DNA from: Betaproteobacteria bacterium
Lineage (GTDB): Bacteria > Pseudomonadota > Gammaproteobacteria > Burkholderiales > Burkholderiaceae_C
Direction of reading: 5' to 3'
DNA: 6,411 nucleotides
NCBI GenBank assembly: GCA_005884255.1
Contig: VBDL01000122.1
Span: forward strand, 1-6,411
The notes below the pieces were generated by a model, which was given only the letters and a program-made list of their open reading frames with translations, searched no databases and was not told the DNA's origin. Shown one piece after another: positions 1 through 5,399 of this stretch. Both the position numbers and the translations under genes were made by a program. Every line of letters starts with the position of its first letter. Position 1 is the first letter of the stretch.

Positions 1-1
1 G

Positions 2-217
2 CACGGGCCCGATCAGCCGACCAGCGCCGCCATCGAAGCCGCTGCGCAGGCCGCCGGCCTGCAGTACGTGCACCAGCCGGTGGCCAGCGGCTACCAGAGC
101 CCCGAAGAGATCGCCGAGTTCGCGCGCCTGCTGCAGGCGCTGCCGCATCCGGTGCTCGTGTTCTGCCGCAGCGGCGCGCGCTCCACGCGCATGTTCATGG
201 CAGCGCAGGCCTTGTAG
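2..217 (+). CDS. DUF442/TIGR01244-family sulfur transferase or phosphatase-like protein, 3' end only
   Basis: Only the last 71 codons and the TAG stop are in the window; the start lies upstream. The frame reads without stops from base 2 and ends MFMAAQAL. The visible part has the family's C-terminal pattern: a helix rich in A and E, the segment QYVHQPVASGYQSPEEI, a helix FARLLQALPHP, then strand VLVFC and loop CRSGARS, with the likely nucleophilic cysteine first in the loop. In this family (beta-lactamase-hydrolase-like phosphatase fold, related to dual-specificity phosphatases) the Cys loop carries out phosphatase or persulfide chemistry. Members are often linked to sulfide or persulfide handling, but that role is not shown here. 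The protein ends soon after the Cys loop, as is usual for stand-alone members. It runs in the same direction as dctQ, 100 bp upstream, and nothing in the sequence ties the two functionally. Confidence 0.8.
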   Translation, partial: HGPDQPTSAAIEAAAQAAGLQYVHQPVASGYQSPEEIAEFARLLQALPHPVLVFCRSGARSTRMFMAAQAL

Positions 218-222
218 ACAGC

Positions 223-238
223 CTAGGACTTTCCCTAG
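223..238. promoter_or_regulatory. Operator-like inverted repeat CTAGG-N6-CCTAG upstream of dctQM
   Basis: Two perfect 5-bp half sites, CTAGG (223-227) and CCTAG (234-238), flank a 6-nt spacer. The A/T-containing CTAG core stands out in a very GC-rich region. The best -10-like hexamer downstream is TACAGT at 278-283 (4 of 6 consensus bases), with no convincing -35. If that -10 is used, transcription starts near 290 and the dyad is centred near -60, a common position for an activator. A dimeric regulator site is therefore plausible, but no specific regulator can be named from sequence. Confidence 0.4.
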
Positions 239-303
239 CCGCCCAAGCGATTCAGGCGGATTTCAGTCCCCGGTCCTTACAGTGCGCGGGTCTAACGCAC
301 ACT

Positions 304-308
304 GGAGG
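304..308 (+). promoter_or_regulatory. Ribosome binding site that fixes the dctQ start
   Basis: GGAGG lies 9 nt before the GTG at 318-320. An in-frame GTG at 282 would add 12 residues, but it would place this site inside the coding region, and the extra residues (RGSNAHWRTVF) do not look like a DctQ N-terminus. The 318 start is therefore preferred. Confidence 0.75.
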
Positions 309-317
309 ACCGTTTTC

Positions 318-911
318 GTGTCACCCCTGCTTCAACTGTCACGCCTGATCGACCGGCTCAGCGAGTTCGTCGGTCGCTGGGTCGCGTGGCTGGTCCTGGC
401 CGCCGTGCTGATCAGCGCCATCAATGCCGCCGTGCGCAAGGCCTTCGGCACCAGCTCGAATGCCTTCCTCGAGATTCAGTGGTACCTGTTCGCCGGCGTG
501 TTCCTGCTCGCCGCCGGCTACACGCTGCTGCGCCAGGAGCACGTGAAGATCGACGTGGTGCTCGGCCACTTCAGCAAGCGCACGCAGATCAAGGTCGAGA
601 TGTTCGGCATCGTCTGCTTCCTTCTCCCCTTCGTCTTCGCGATGGTGTCGCTGGTCTGGCCGCTGGTGGTCAAGGCCTACGTCACCGGAGAGATGTCGCA
701 GAACGCCGGCGGCCTGATCCGCTGGCCGGTGTTCGCGCTGGTGCCTGCCGGCTTCGCGTTGCTCGGCCTGCAGGGGTTGTCGGAGCTGATCAAGCGCATC
801 GCGTTCCTGCAGGGCCTGATCGATGACCCGACGAAGAAGAAGCAGGAAAAGACCGCCGAGGAAGAGCTCGCCGAAGAGATCCTCGCGCACACGCAGGGAG
901 GCAAGCGGTGA
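318..911 (+). CDS. dctQ: TRAP transporter small permease subunit (DctQ family)
   Basis: The 197-residue inner-membrane protein pairs with DctM in a tripartite ATP-independent periplasmic (TRAP) importer and is needed for coupling to the binding protein. Four hydrophobic segments are visible at about 22-39, 53-71, 95-118 and 136-158, the DctQ topology. Family landmarks include EIQWYLFAG at the start of helix 2, the charged loop RQEHVKIDVV after it, and the segment GEMSQNAGGLIRWP before helix 4, followed by PAGFALLGLQGLSELIKR. The motifs resemble the subgroup annotated as mannitol/chloroaromatic TRAP transporters. After helix 4 there is a highly charged tail (about 169-197, rich in K and E) that is probably helical and cytoplasmic. 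The GTG start at 318 is chosen from the Shine-Dalgarno site at 304-308. The stop codon overlaps the dctM start by 4 bases, so the two are almost certainly translationally coupled. Confidence 0.93.
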   Translation: MSPLLQLSRLIDRLSEFVGRWVAWLVLAAVLISAINAAVRKAFGTSSNAFLEIQWYLFAGVFLLAAGYTLLRQEHVKIDVVLGHFSKRTQIKVEMFGIVCFLLPFVFAMVSLVWPLVVKAYVTGEMSQNAGGLIRWPVFALVPAGFALLGLQGLSELIKRIAFLQGLIDDPTKKKQEKTAEEELAEEILAHTQGGKR

Positions 912-2599
912 TCGAATTCCTGACAGCCAACATGGCCCCGATCATGTTCGCGGGGCTGATCGTCTTCCTGCTGATGGGCTACTCGGTGGCCTTCTCGCTG
1001 GCCGCCTGCGGGCTGGCCTTCGCCTACATGGGCATCAAGCTCGGCATCCCGGGGATGGAGCAGCTGATGCAGGCGCTGCCGCTGCGGGTGACCTACGGGA
1101 TCATGCAGAACGAGACGCTGTTGGCGATCCCGTTCTTCACCTTCATGGGCCTGATCCTCGAACGCTCGGGCATGGCCGAGGATCTGCTGGACACCATCGG
1201 CCAGCTGTTCGGCCCGATCCGCGGCGGGTTGGCCTTCGCGGTGATCTTCGTCGGCGCGATGCTCGCCGCCACCACCGGCGTGGTCGCCGCGTCGGTGATC
1301 TCGATGGGCCTGATCTCGCTGCCCATCATGCTGCGCTACGGCTACGACCGGCGCGTGGCCAGCGGCGTGATTGCCGCCTCTGGCACCTTGGCGCAGATCA
1401 TCCCGCCGTCGCTGGTGCTGATCGTGCTGGCCGACCAGTTGGGCAAGAGCGTGGGCGACCTCTACAAGGGTGCCTTCATTCCCGGCTTCACGCTCACCGG
1501 CCTGTATGCGCTCTACGTGATCGGCGTGACCGTGCTGCGCCCGCACTGGGCGCCGGCGCTGCCCACCGAGGCGCGCACGATCCGCGAGGCCGATGGCACG
1601 CCGGGGCTGCGCTCGCTCGGCTTGCTCTTCCTCGTCTCGCTGGCCTGCGCCGTCGCCTGGGGCCAGACACGGCCCGCCACGTCGCCGACTGACGAAACGA
1701 TCGTCACGTCGATGTGCGTCGGCGTGGGCATTGCCTTCGCGCTGGCCGTGCTCAACAAGCTCTTCAAGCTCGGCCTGCTGTCGCGCATGGCCGAGCGCGC
1801 GACTTTCGTGCTGATCCCGCCGCTGGCGCTGATCTTCCTCGTGCTGGGCACCATCTTCCTGGGCATTGCCACGCCCACCGAGGGCGGCGCGATGGGCGCC
1901 ACCGGCGCGCTGGTGATGGCCACCGCGCGCAGGCGCCTGACCATGCATTCGCTGCGCCAGGCGATGGACACGACGATGAAGCTGTCGTGCTTCGTGCTGT
2001 TCATCCTGCTCGGCTCGACGGTGTTCAGCCTGGCGTTCCAGGGCGTCGACGGCCCGGTGTGGGTGGAGCATCTGCTGACCAGCCTGCCCGGCGGCCAGCT
2101 CGGCTTCCTCATCGTCGTCAACATCCTGGTCTTCTTCCTCGCCTTCTTCCTCGACTTCTTCGAGCTGTCGTTCATCGTCGTGCCGCTGATCGGCCCGGTG
2201 GCCGACAAGCTGGGCATCGACCTGGTGTGGTTCGGCGTGCTACTGGCGGTGAACATGCAGACCTCGTTCATGCACCCGCCGTTCGGCTTCGCGCTGTTCT
2301 ACCTGCGCAGCGTCGCGCCGCACGACGACTACACCGACCGGGTCACGAAAAAGCCGCTGGCCAAGGTCACCACCGGCCAGATCTACTGGGGCGCGGTGCC
2401 ATTCGTGCTGATCCAGATCGTCATGGTCGGCCTCGTGATCGCGTTCCCGAACCTGGTGTCCGGCGGCTTGGGCAAGAAGGCCGCGGTCGACCTCGAGAAG
2501 GTCAACATCGAAGCCGCGCCCGAGAGCGAGTACAAGAAGGACACCGACGCCAGCAAGCTGTTCGAGCAGCCGGCGAGCGAGCCGGCGAAGAAGCCCTGA
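908..2599 (+). CDS. dctM: TRAP transporter large permease subunit (DctM family, long form)
   Basis: DctM is the transport channel of the TRAP importer; it moves the substrate handed over by DctP in symport with Na+. The protein has 563 residues and is strongly hydrophobic throughout. Typical motifs are visible: NETLLAIPFFTFMGLILERSG (about 68-88), SGTLAQIIPPSLVLIVLADQ (158-177), GIATPTEGGAMGATGAL (319-335) and NMQTSFMHPPFGFALFYLRS (449-468). Two scaffold helices and a C-terminal WGAVPFVLIQIVMVGLVIAFP segment also fit. It is over 100 residues longer than common DctM proteins (about 425 residues), because of an insertion at about 212-300 with two extra hydrophobic stretches and a charged tail after 520 (AAPESEYKKDTDASKLFEQ). 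This long form is typical of the mannitol/chloroaromatic-type TRAP subgroup. The GTG start at 908 has AGGGAGG at 895-901 and overlaps the dctQ stop. A hairpin terminator follows 14 bp after the stop. Confidence 0.94.
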   Translation: MIEFLTANMAPIMFAGLIVFLLMGYSVAFSLAACGLAFAYMGIKLGIPGMEQLMQALPLRVTYGIMQNETLLAIPFFTFMGLILERSGMAEDLLDTIGQLFGPIRGGLAFAVIFVGAMLAATTGVVAASVISMGLISLPIMLRYGYDRRVASGVIAASGTLAQIIPPSLVLIVLADQLGKSVGDLYKGAFIPGFTLTGLYALYVIGVTVLRPHWAPALPTEARTIREADGTPGLRSLGLLFLVSLACAVAWGQTRPATSPTDETIVTSMCVGVGIAFALAVLNKLFKLGLLSRMAERATFVLIPPLALIFLVLGTIFLGIATPTEGGAMGATGALVMATARRRLTMHSLRQAMDTTMKLSCFVLFILLGSTVFSLAFQGVDGPVWVEHLLTSLPGGQLGFLIVVNILVFFLAFFLDFFELSFIVVPLIGPVADKLGIDLVWFGVLLAVNMQTSFMHPPFGFALFYLRSVAPHDDYTDRVTKKPLAKVTTGQIYWGAVPFVLIQIVMVGLVIAFPNLVSGGLGKKAAVDLEKVNIEAAPESEYKKDTDASKLFEQPASEPAKKP

Positions 2600-2613
2600 G
2601 CAAGTCGGCCATG

Positions 2614-2645
2614 AAAAACCCCGCGGCACGCCGCGGGGTTCTTCT
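2614..2645. terminator. Bidirectional intrinsic terminator between convergent dctM and dctP
   Basis: A perfect 10-bp stem, AACCCCGCGG (2617-2626) with CCGCGGGGTT (2631-2640), closes a CACG loop. On the - strand the stem runs straight into a T5 tract (complement of the As at 2614-2618), a classic terminator for dctP, whose stop is about 21 bp away. On the + strand it is followed by CTTCTTT, a weaker but usable T-rich tail for dctQM. Confidence 0.88.
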
Positions 2646-2661
2646 TTGTGGGCCGAAGCCG

Positions 2662-3741
2662 TTAGAGCTTCTGCGCCTGCATGAAGTCGTCGAAGCCCGC
2701 CTCGGTGAAGCGGAACCACAGGTTCTGGTCGCGTCGGAAGGCGGCGAAGTCTTCGTAGACTTTCTTCCAATGCGGGTTCTTCGCCGACAGCTCGCTGTAC
2801 AGCGCCATCGATTCCTTGAACGCGGCTTCCATCGTGTCCTTGGGGAAGCGGAACAGCTTGGTGCCGGAGCCCACCAGCTGGCGCAGCGCGCCGGGGTTGC
2901 GCGCGTCGTACTTCGCCTGCATGTCCACGTGCGCGTGCGACGCAGCCGCCTCGACGATGGCCTTGTTCTCGGCCGACAGGCCCTCGTAGGACTTGGTGTT
3001 GATGTAGAAGTCCAGCTGCGGGCCGCCTTCCCACCAGCCGGGATAGTAGTAATTGGGCGCCACCTTGTTGAACCCGAGCTTCAGATCGTCGTACGGGCCG
3101 ACCCACTCGGCGGCGTCGATCGTGCCCTTTTCCAACGACTGATAAATCTCCCCGCCGGGGATGTTCTGCGGCACGCCGCCCATGCGCTCGATCACCTTGC
3201 CGGCGAAGCCGCCGATGCGGAACTTCAAGCCTTTGATGTCGGCCAACGACTTGATCTCCTTGCGGAACCAGCCACCCATCTGCGCGCCGGTGTTGCCGCC
3301 GAGGAAGTTGATGATGTTGTAGTTCTTGTAGAACTCGCGCATCAGCTTCAGGCCGTTGCCTTCGATCATCCACGCCGTCATCTGGCGCGAATTCAGGCCG
3401 AACGGAATGGCGCAGCCGAGCGCGAAGGTCTCGTCCTTGCCGAAGAAGTAGTAGGGCGCGGTGTGCGCGATCTCGACGGTGCCGTTCTGCACGCCATCGA
3501 CCACGCCGAACGGGGGCATCAGCTCGCCGCCCGCGTGAGTGGAGATCTGGAACTTGCCGCCCGACATGTCGTGCACCTTCTTCGCCAACACTTCGGCCGC
3601 GCCGAAGATCGTGTCCAGCGAGCGCGGGAAGCTGGAAGCCAGGCGCCAGCGGATCGCAGCCTGCGCGTGCACCGCAGGCGCGACGCCCGCTGCGAGCACG
3701 CCGGCCAAGCCGGCCTGCTGGATGAAGGAACGACGTTCCAT
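2662..3741 (-). CDS. dctP: TRAP transporter solute-binding protein, DctP family, TakP-like (likely 2-oxoacid binder)
   Basis: This periplasmic protein captures the substrate and delivers it to DctQM. The 359-residue product starts with a signal peptide carrying a twin-arginine motif (ERRSFIQ at 2-8), then a hydrophobic stretch and an AVHA cleavage site near residue 26, so export by the Tat pathway is likely. The mature part carries the landmarks of the TakP/mannitol-chloroaromatic branch: GGELMPPFGVVDGVQNGTVE (71-90), TGAQMGGWFR (151-160), LKFRIGGFAGKV (172-183) and GTIDAAEWVGPYDDLKLGF (206-224). Q154, R175, E212 and W213 align at a constant two-residue offset with the residues I recall as binding pyruvate and Na+ in Rhodobacter sphaeroides TakP (Q156, R177, E214, W215). 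A 2-oxoacid ligand is therefore inferred. An upstream in-frame ATG at 3780 was rejected because the Shine-Dalgarno site (3749-3754) and signal peptide fit 3741. The gene is convergent to dctQM, not in the same operon. Confidence 0.94.
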   Translation of the reverse strand: MERRSFIQQAGLAGVLAAGVAPAVHAQAAIRWRLASSFPRSLDTIFGAAEVLAKKVHDMSGGKFQISTHAGGELMPPFGVVDGVQNGTVEIAHTAPYYFFGKDETFALGCAIPFGLNSRQMTAWMIEGNGLKLMREFYKNYNIINFLGGNTGAQMGGWFRKEIKSLADIKGLKFRIGGFAGKVIERMGGVPQNIPGGEIYQSLEKGTIDAAEWVGPYDDLKLGFNKVAPNYYYPGWWEGGPQLDFYINTKSYEGLSAENKAIVEAAASHAHVDMQAKYDARNPGALRQLVGSGTKLFRFPKDTMEAAFKESMALYSELSAKNPHWKKVYEDFAAFRRDQNLWFRFTEAGFDDFMQAQKL

Positions 3742-3748
3742 GTGCGAA

Positions 3749-3754
3749 TCTCCT
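3749..3754 (-). promoter_or_regulatory. Ribosome binding site that fixes the dctP start
   Basis: AGGAGA on the - strand lies 7 nt before the ATG at 3741-3739. It supports this start over an in-frame ATG 39 bases upstream, which would add 13 residues before the twin-arginine signal peptide. Confidence 0.8.
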
Positions 3755-3760
3755 GTGTTG

Positions 3761-3795
3761 GAATCGATTGAGAGGCTCAAGCGCGAACGATTCTA
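3761..3795 (-). promoter_or_regulatory. Putative dctP -10 element and dyad-rich leader
   Basis: On the - strand TAGAAT (3795-3790) matches 5 of 6 bases of a sigma70 -10 element; no good -35 lies 16-18 bp upstream, which could mean activator dependence. The sequence between it and the Shine-Dalgarno site holds two nested dyads: outer GAATCG (3761-3766) with CGATTC (3788-3793), and inner TTGAG (3768-3772) AGG CTCAA (3776-3780). The outer arm overlaps the -10. The structure could be a DNA operator or an RNA leader stem. Confidence 0.35.
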
Positions 3796-3801
3796 GAGAG
3801 A

Positions 3802-3815
3802 GGCCCCGTGGGGCC
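3802..3815. other. GC-rich palindrome upstream of dctP
   Basis: GGCCCC-GT-GGGGCC is a perfect 6-bp dyad. On the - strand it is followed by TCTCTCT, so it may stop or slow transcription arriving from pmbA just before the dctP -10 candidate. It lacks a true T tract. The rest of the gap (3816-3906) shows only short palindromes such as GCTTGCAAGC (3860-3869) and no reading frame that I can support. Confidence 0.3.
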
Positions 3816-3906
3816 CTCACCGGGGTTTTCCCGCGCGGCGCGAAGCGTACGGGAGCGCAGCTTGCAAGCGGCTGAAATTCGGGTTCGTCCTAGCGCGAGA
3901 CTCAGT

Positions 3907-3979
3907 CCCGGCGCCGGGCCGCCCCAAGCCGGGGCTGAACCCCCCGCGGGGGGTGGCGCGGTACTCCGCGCCGGGGGCG
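3907..3979. repeat. Structured GC-rich intergenic repeat, copy A
   Basis: This copy starts 6 bp beyond the pmbA stop. It contains a 12-bp palindrome CCCGGCGCCGGG (3907-3918); an outer stem CGCCCC (3920-3925) with GGGGCG (3974-3979); and, inside it, a 16-bp palindrome centred on GC (ACCCCCC/GGGGGGT, 3939-3954) and a 7-bp hairpin GGCGCGG-TACT-CCGCGCC (3955-3972). The 16-base block GCCGGGCCGCCCCAAG (3913-3928) is identical to 5924-5939 in copy B, and both copies have an outer stem enclosing two hairpins. It probably also acts as a 3' end structure for the pmbA mRNA, although there is no T tract. Confidence 0.75.
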
Positions 3980-3984
3980 AACAA

Positions 3985-5352
3985 TCAGCTGCCGGCGATC
4001 TTCATGCGCTCGATCAGCACCGAGCCGATGGTCTTGGTGCCCATCGTGTAGGTGTCGGCGCCGACCGCGACGATGCGCTTGAACATGTCGCGCAGGTTGC
4101 CGGCGATGGTCACTTCATGCACCGGGTGCACGATGCGCCCGCCCTCGACCCAGAAGCCCGCCGCGCCGCGCGAGTAGTCGCCGGTCACGTAGTTGACGCC
4201 CTGCCCCATCAGCTCGATCACGAACAGGCCGCGGTGCAGCTTGGCGATCATCGCGTCGAGGTTGTCGCTGGCCTGCGTGAGCCGCGAGCGCAGCGTGAGG
4301 TTCTGCGAGCCGCCGGCATGACCGGTGGTGCGCAGCCCGAGCTTGCGCGCCGAATAGCTCGACAGAAAATAACCCTGCACCACGCCAGCGTTGACCACCT
4401 CACGCGGCTTGGTGGCCACGCCTTCGTCGTCGAAGGGTGCGCTGCCCTTGCCCTTCGGCTGATGCGGATCCTCCCGCAGATCGATGTGTTCGGGCAGGAC
4501 TTGCTGGCCGAGGCTGCCCTGCAGGAACGAGGCCTTGCGGTACAGCGCGCCACCGCTGGTGGCCTGCACGTAGGCACCGAGCAGCCCGGCGGCGAGCGAC
4601 GACTCGAACAGCACCGGCACCTCGCAAGTGGCGATCTTGCGCCCACGCAGGCGCGACAGCGCACGCTCGGCGGCATAACGCCCCACCGCCTCGGGTGACG
4701 CGAGTTCGGCCGGGTCGCGCATCGAGGTGTACCAGGCATCGCGCTGCATGTCGTCGCCGCGGCCCGCGATCGGCGCCACCGACAGCGAATGCCGCGAGCT
4801 CGCATAGCCACCGCGAAAGCCGCGCGAGTTGCCGGCGATGAAGTGCGACGACTGCACCGACACGCCGGCGCCTTCGGAGTTGGTGATGCGCGGATCGGTG
4901 CTCAGCGCCGCGGCCTCGCAGCGGCGCGCCAGCTCGCAGGCCTCCTCGGCGTCGATGTCCCACGGGTGGTAGAGGTCCAGATTGCGCGTCGCCGCGTCAC
5001 CCAAGGCCAGGTCCGACACATCGGGCAGGCCGGCGGCCGGGTCCTCGGCCGTGAAGCGCGCGATGTCGTAGGCCGCACGCACCGTCTGCTCGAGCGCGGC
5101 GCGCGAGAAGTCGGAGGTGCTCGCATTGCCGCGCCGCTGGCCGAGGTACACCGTCACGCCGATCGACTTGTCGCGATTGCGCTCGACGTTCTCGATCTCG
5201 CCCTTGCGCACCGACACCGACAGCCCGGCGCCCTCGGACACCTCGGCCGCCGCATCGCTGGCACCGAGCGAGCGCGCATGCGCCAGCGTGTCCTCGATGA
5301 TCTGCTGGAACTGCTCTCGCGCGTAGGCGAAACCGAGGGTGTGGCGCGACAT
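3985..5352 (-). CDS. pmbA: PmbA/TldE, non-catalytic partner of the TldD metalloprotease
   Basis: PmbA (TldE) forms a cytosolic complex with TldD that degrades unfolded or modified peptides; in E. coli the pair matures microcin B17 and degrades the CcdA antitoxin. The 455-residue product matches the usual length of about 450. The N-terminal domain shows AREQFQQIIEDTLAHARSLG, AAEVSEGAGLSVSVRKGEIE (35-54) and RDKSIGVTVYLGQRRGNAST (60-79). The C-terminal beta domain has PVLFESSLAAGLLGA (246-260), GQGVNYVTGDYSRGAAGFWV (383-402) and HEVTIAGNLRDMF (412-424). I see no HExxxH zinc motif, as expected for TldE rather than TldD. The ATG at 5352 is chosen because the family N-terminus begins shortly before FAYAREQF; an ATG at 5391 would add 13 unrelated residues and cover the promoter. 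No strong Shine-Dalgarno site precedes the chosen start. tldD is not in the window. The gene is divergent from darP, the same pairing as in E. coli. Confidence 0.96.
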   Translation of the reverse strand: MSRHTLGFAYAREQFQQIIEDTLAHARSLGASDAAAEVSEGAGLSVSVRKGEIENVERNRDKSIGVTVYLGQRRGNASTSDFSRAALEQTVRAAYDIARFTAEDPAAGLPDVSDLALGDAATRNLDLYHPWDIDAEEACELARRCEAAALSTDPRITNSEGAGVSVQSSHFIAGNSRGFRGGYASSRHSLSVAPIAGRGDDMQRDAWYTSMRDPAELASPEAVGRYAAERALSRLRGRKIATCEVPVLFESSLAAGLLGAYVQATSGGALYRKASFLQGSLGQQVLPEHIDLREDPHQPKGKGSAPFDDEGVATKPREVVNAGVVQGYFLSSYSARKLGLRTTGHAGGSQNLTLRSRLTQASDNLDAMIAKLHRGLFVIELMGQGVNYVTGDYSRGAAGFWVEGGRIVHPVHEVTIAGNLRDMFKRIVAVGADTYTMGTKTIGSVLIERMKIAGS

Positions 5353-5383
5353 GGTTGTTGGGTTTTTCGTGGAACAGGCGCTG

Positions 5384-5394
5384 GCTATCATAGC
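5384..5394. promoter_or_regulatory. Near-symmetric -10 element, possible bidirectional promoter for pmbA and darP
   Basis: The 11-bp sequence GCTAT-C-ATAGC is palindromic apart from its central base. It contains TATCAT on the + strand (5386-5391) and TATGAT on the - strand (5392-5387), both close to the TATAAT consensus. For pmbA, TTGTCA (- strand, 5413-5408, 5 of 6 with TTGACA) lies 15 bp upstream, a short spacer, and would give a leader of roughly 28 nt. For darP no good -35 is seen, and transcription would begin only one or two bases before the ATG at 5400. Confidence 0.45.
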
Positions 5395-5399
5395 GAGCG

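Noticed and set aside
239..259. CCGCC-N11-GGCGG hairpin as a terminator for the sulfur transferase gene
   Set aside because: It has only 5 base pairs with an 11-nt loop and no T tract, which in DNA this GC-rich is easily produced by chance.
282..317. GTG at 282 as the dctQ start
   Set aside because: The strong Shine-Dalgarno site at 304-308 would fall inside the gene, and the added residues do not fit the family.
677..2071. A 464-codon open frame on the - strand opposite dctQ and dctM
   Set aside because: It is extremely rich in H, Q, R and E with no domain pattern, a typical antisense shadow of a membrane protein gene in GC-rich DNA.
1714..3771. A 685-codon open frame on the + strand spanning the end of dctM and the opposite strand of dctP
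   Set aside because: Its composition (very rich in R, A, G, H) is that of an out-of-frame reading of high-GC genes. It overlaps two genes with clear family motifs and shows no motif of its own.
2240..3820. A 526-codon open frame on the - strand overlapping dctP in another frame
   Set aside because: It is arginine-rich and without motifs, and shares the same bases as the well-supported dctP frame.
3907..3979. Copy A palindromes as a CRISPR or integration site
   Set aside because: There are no regularly spaced identical repeats with spacers, no integrase and no tRNA end; the nested hairpins fit a dispersed structural repeat.
3808..4698. A 296-codon open frame on the + strand covering repeat copy A and the antisense of pmbA
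   Set aside because: It is low-complexity and Ala/Arg/Gly-rich, has no ribosome binding site and no recognisable domain, and most of it is antisense to pmbA.
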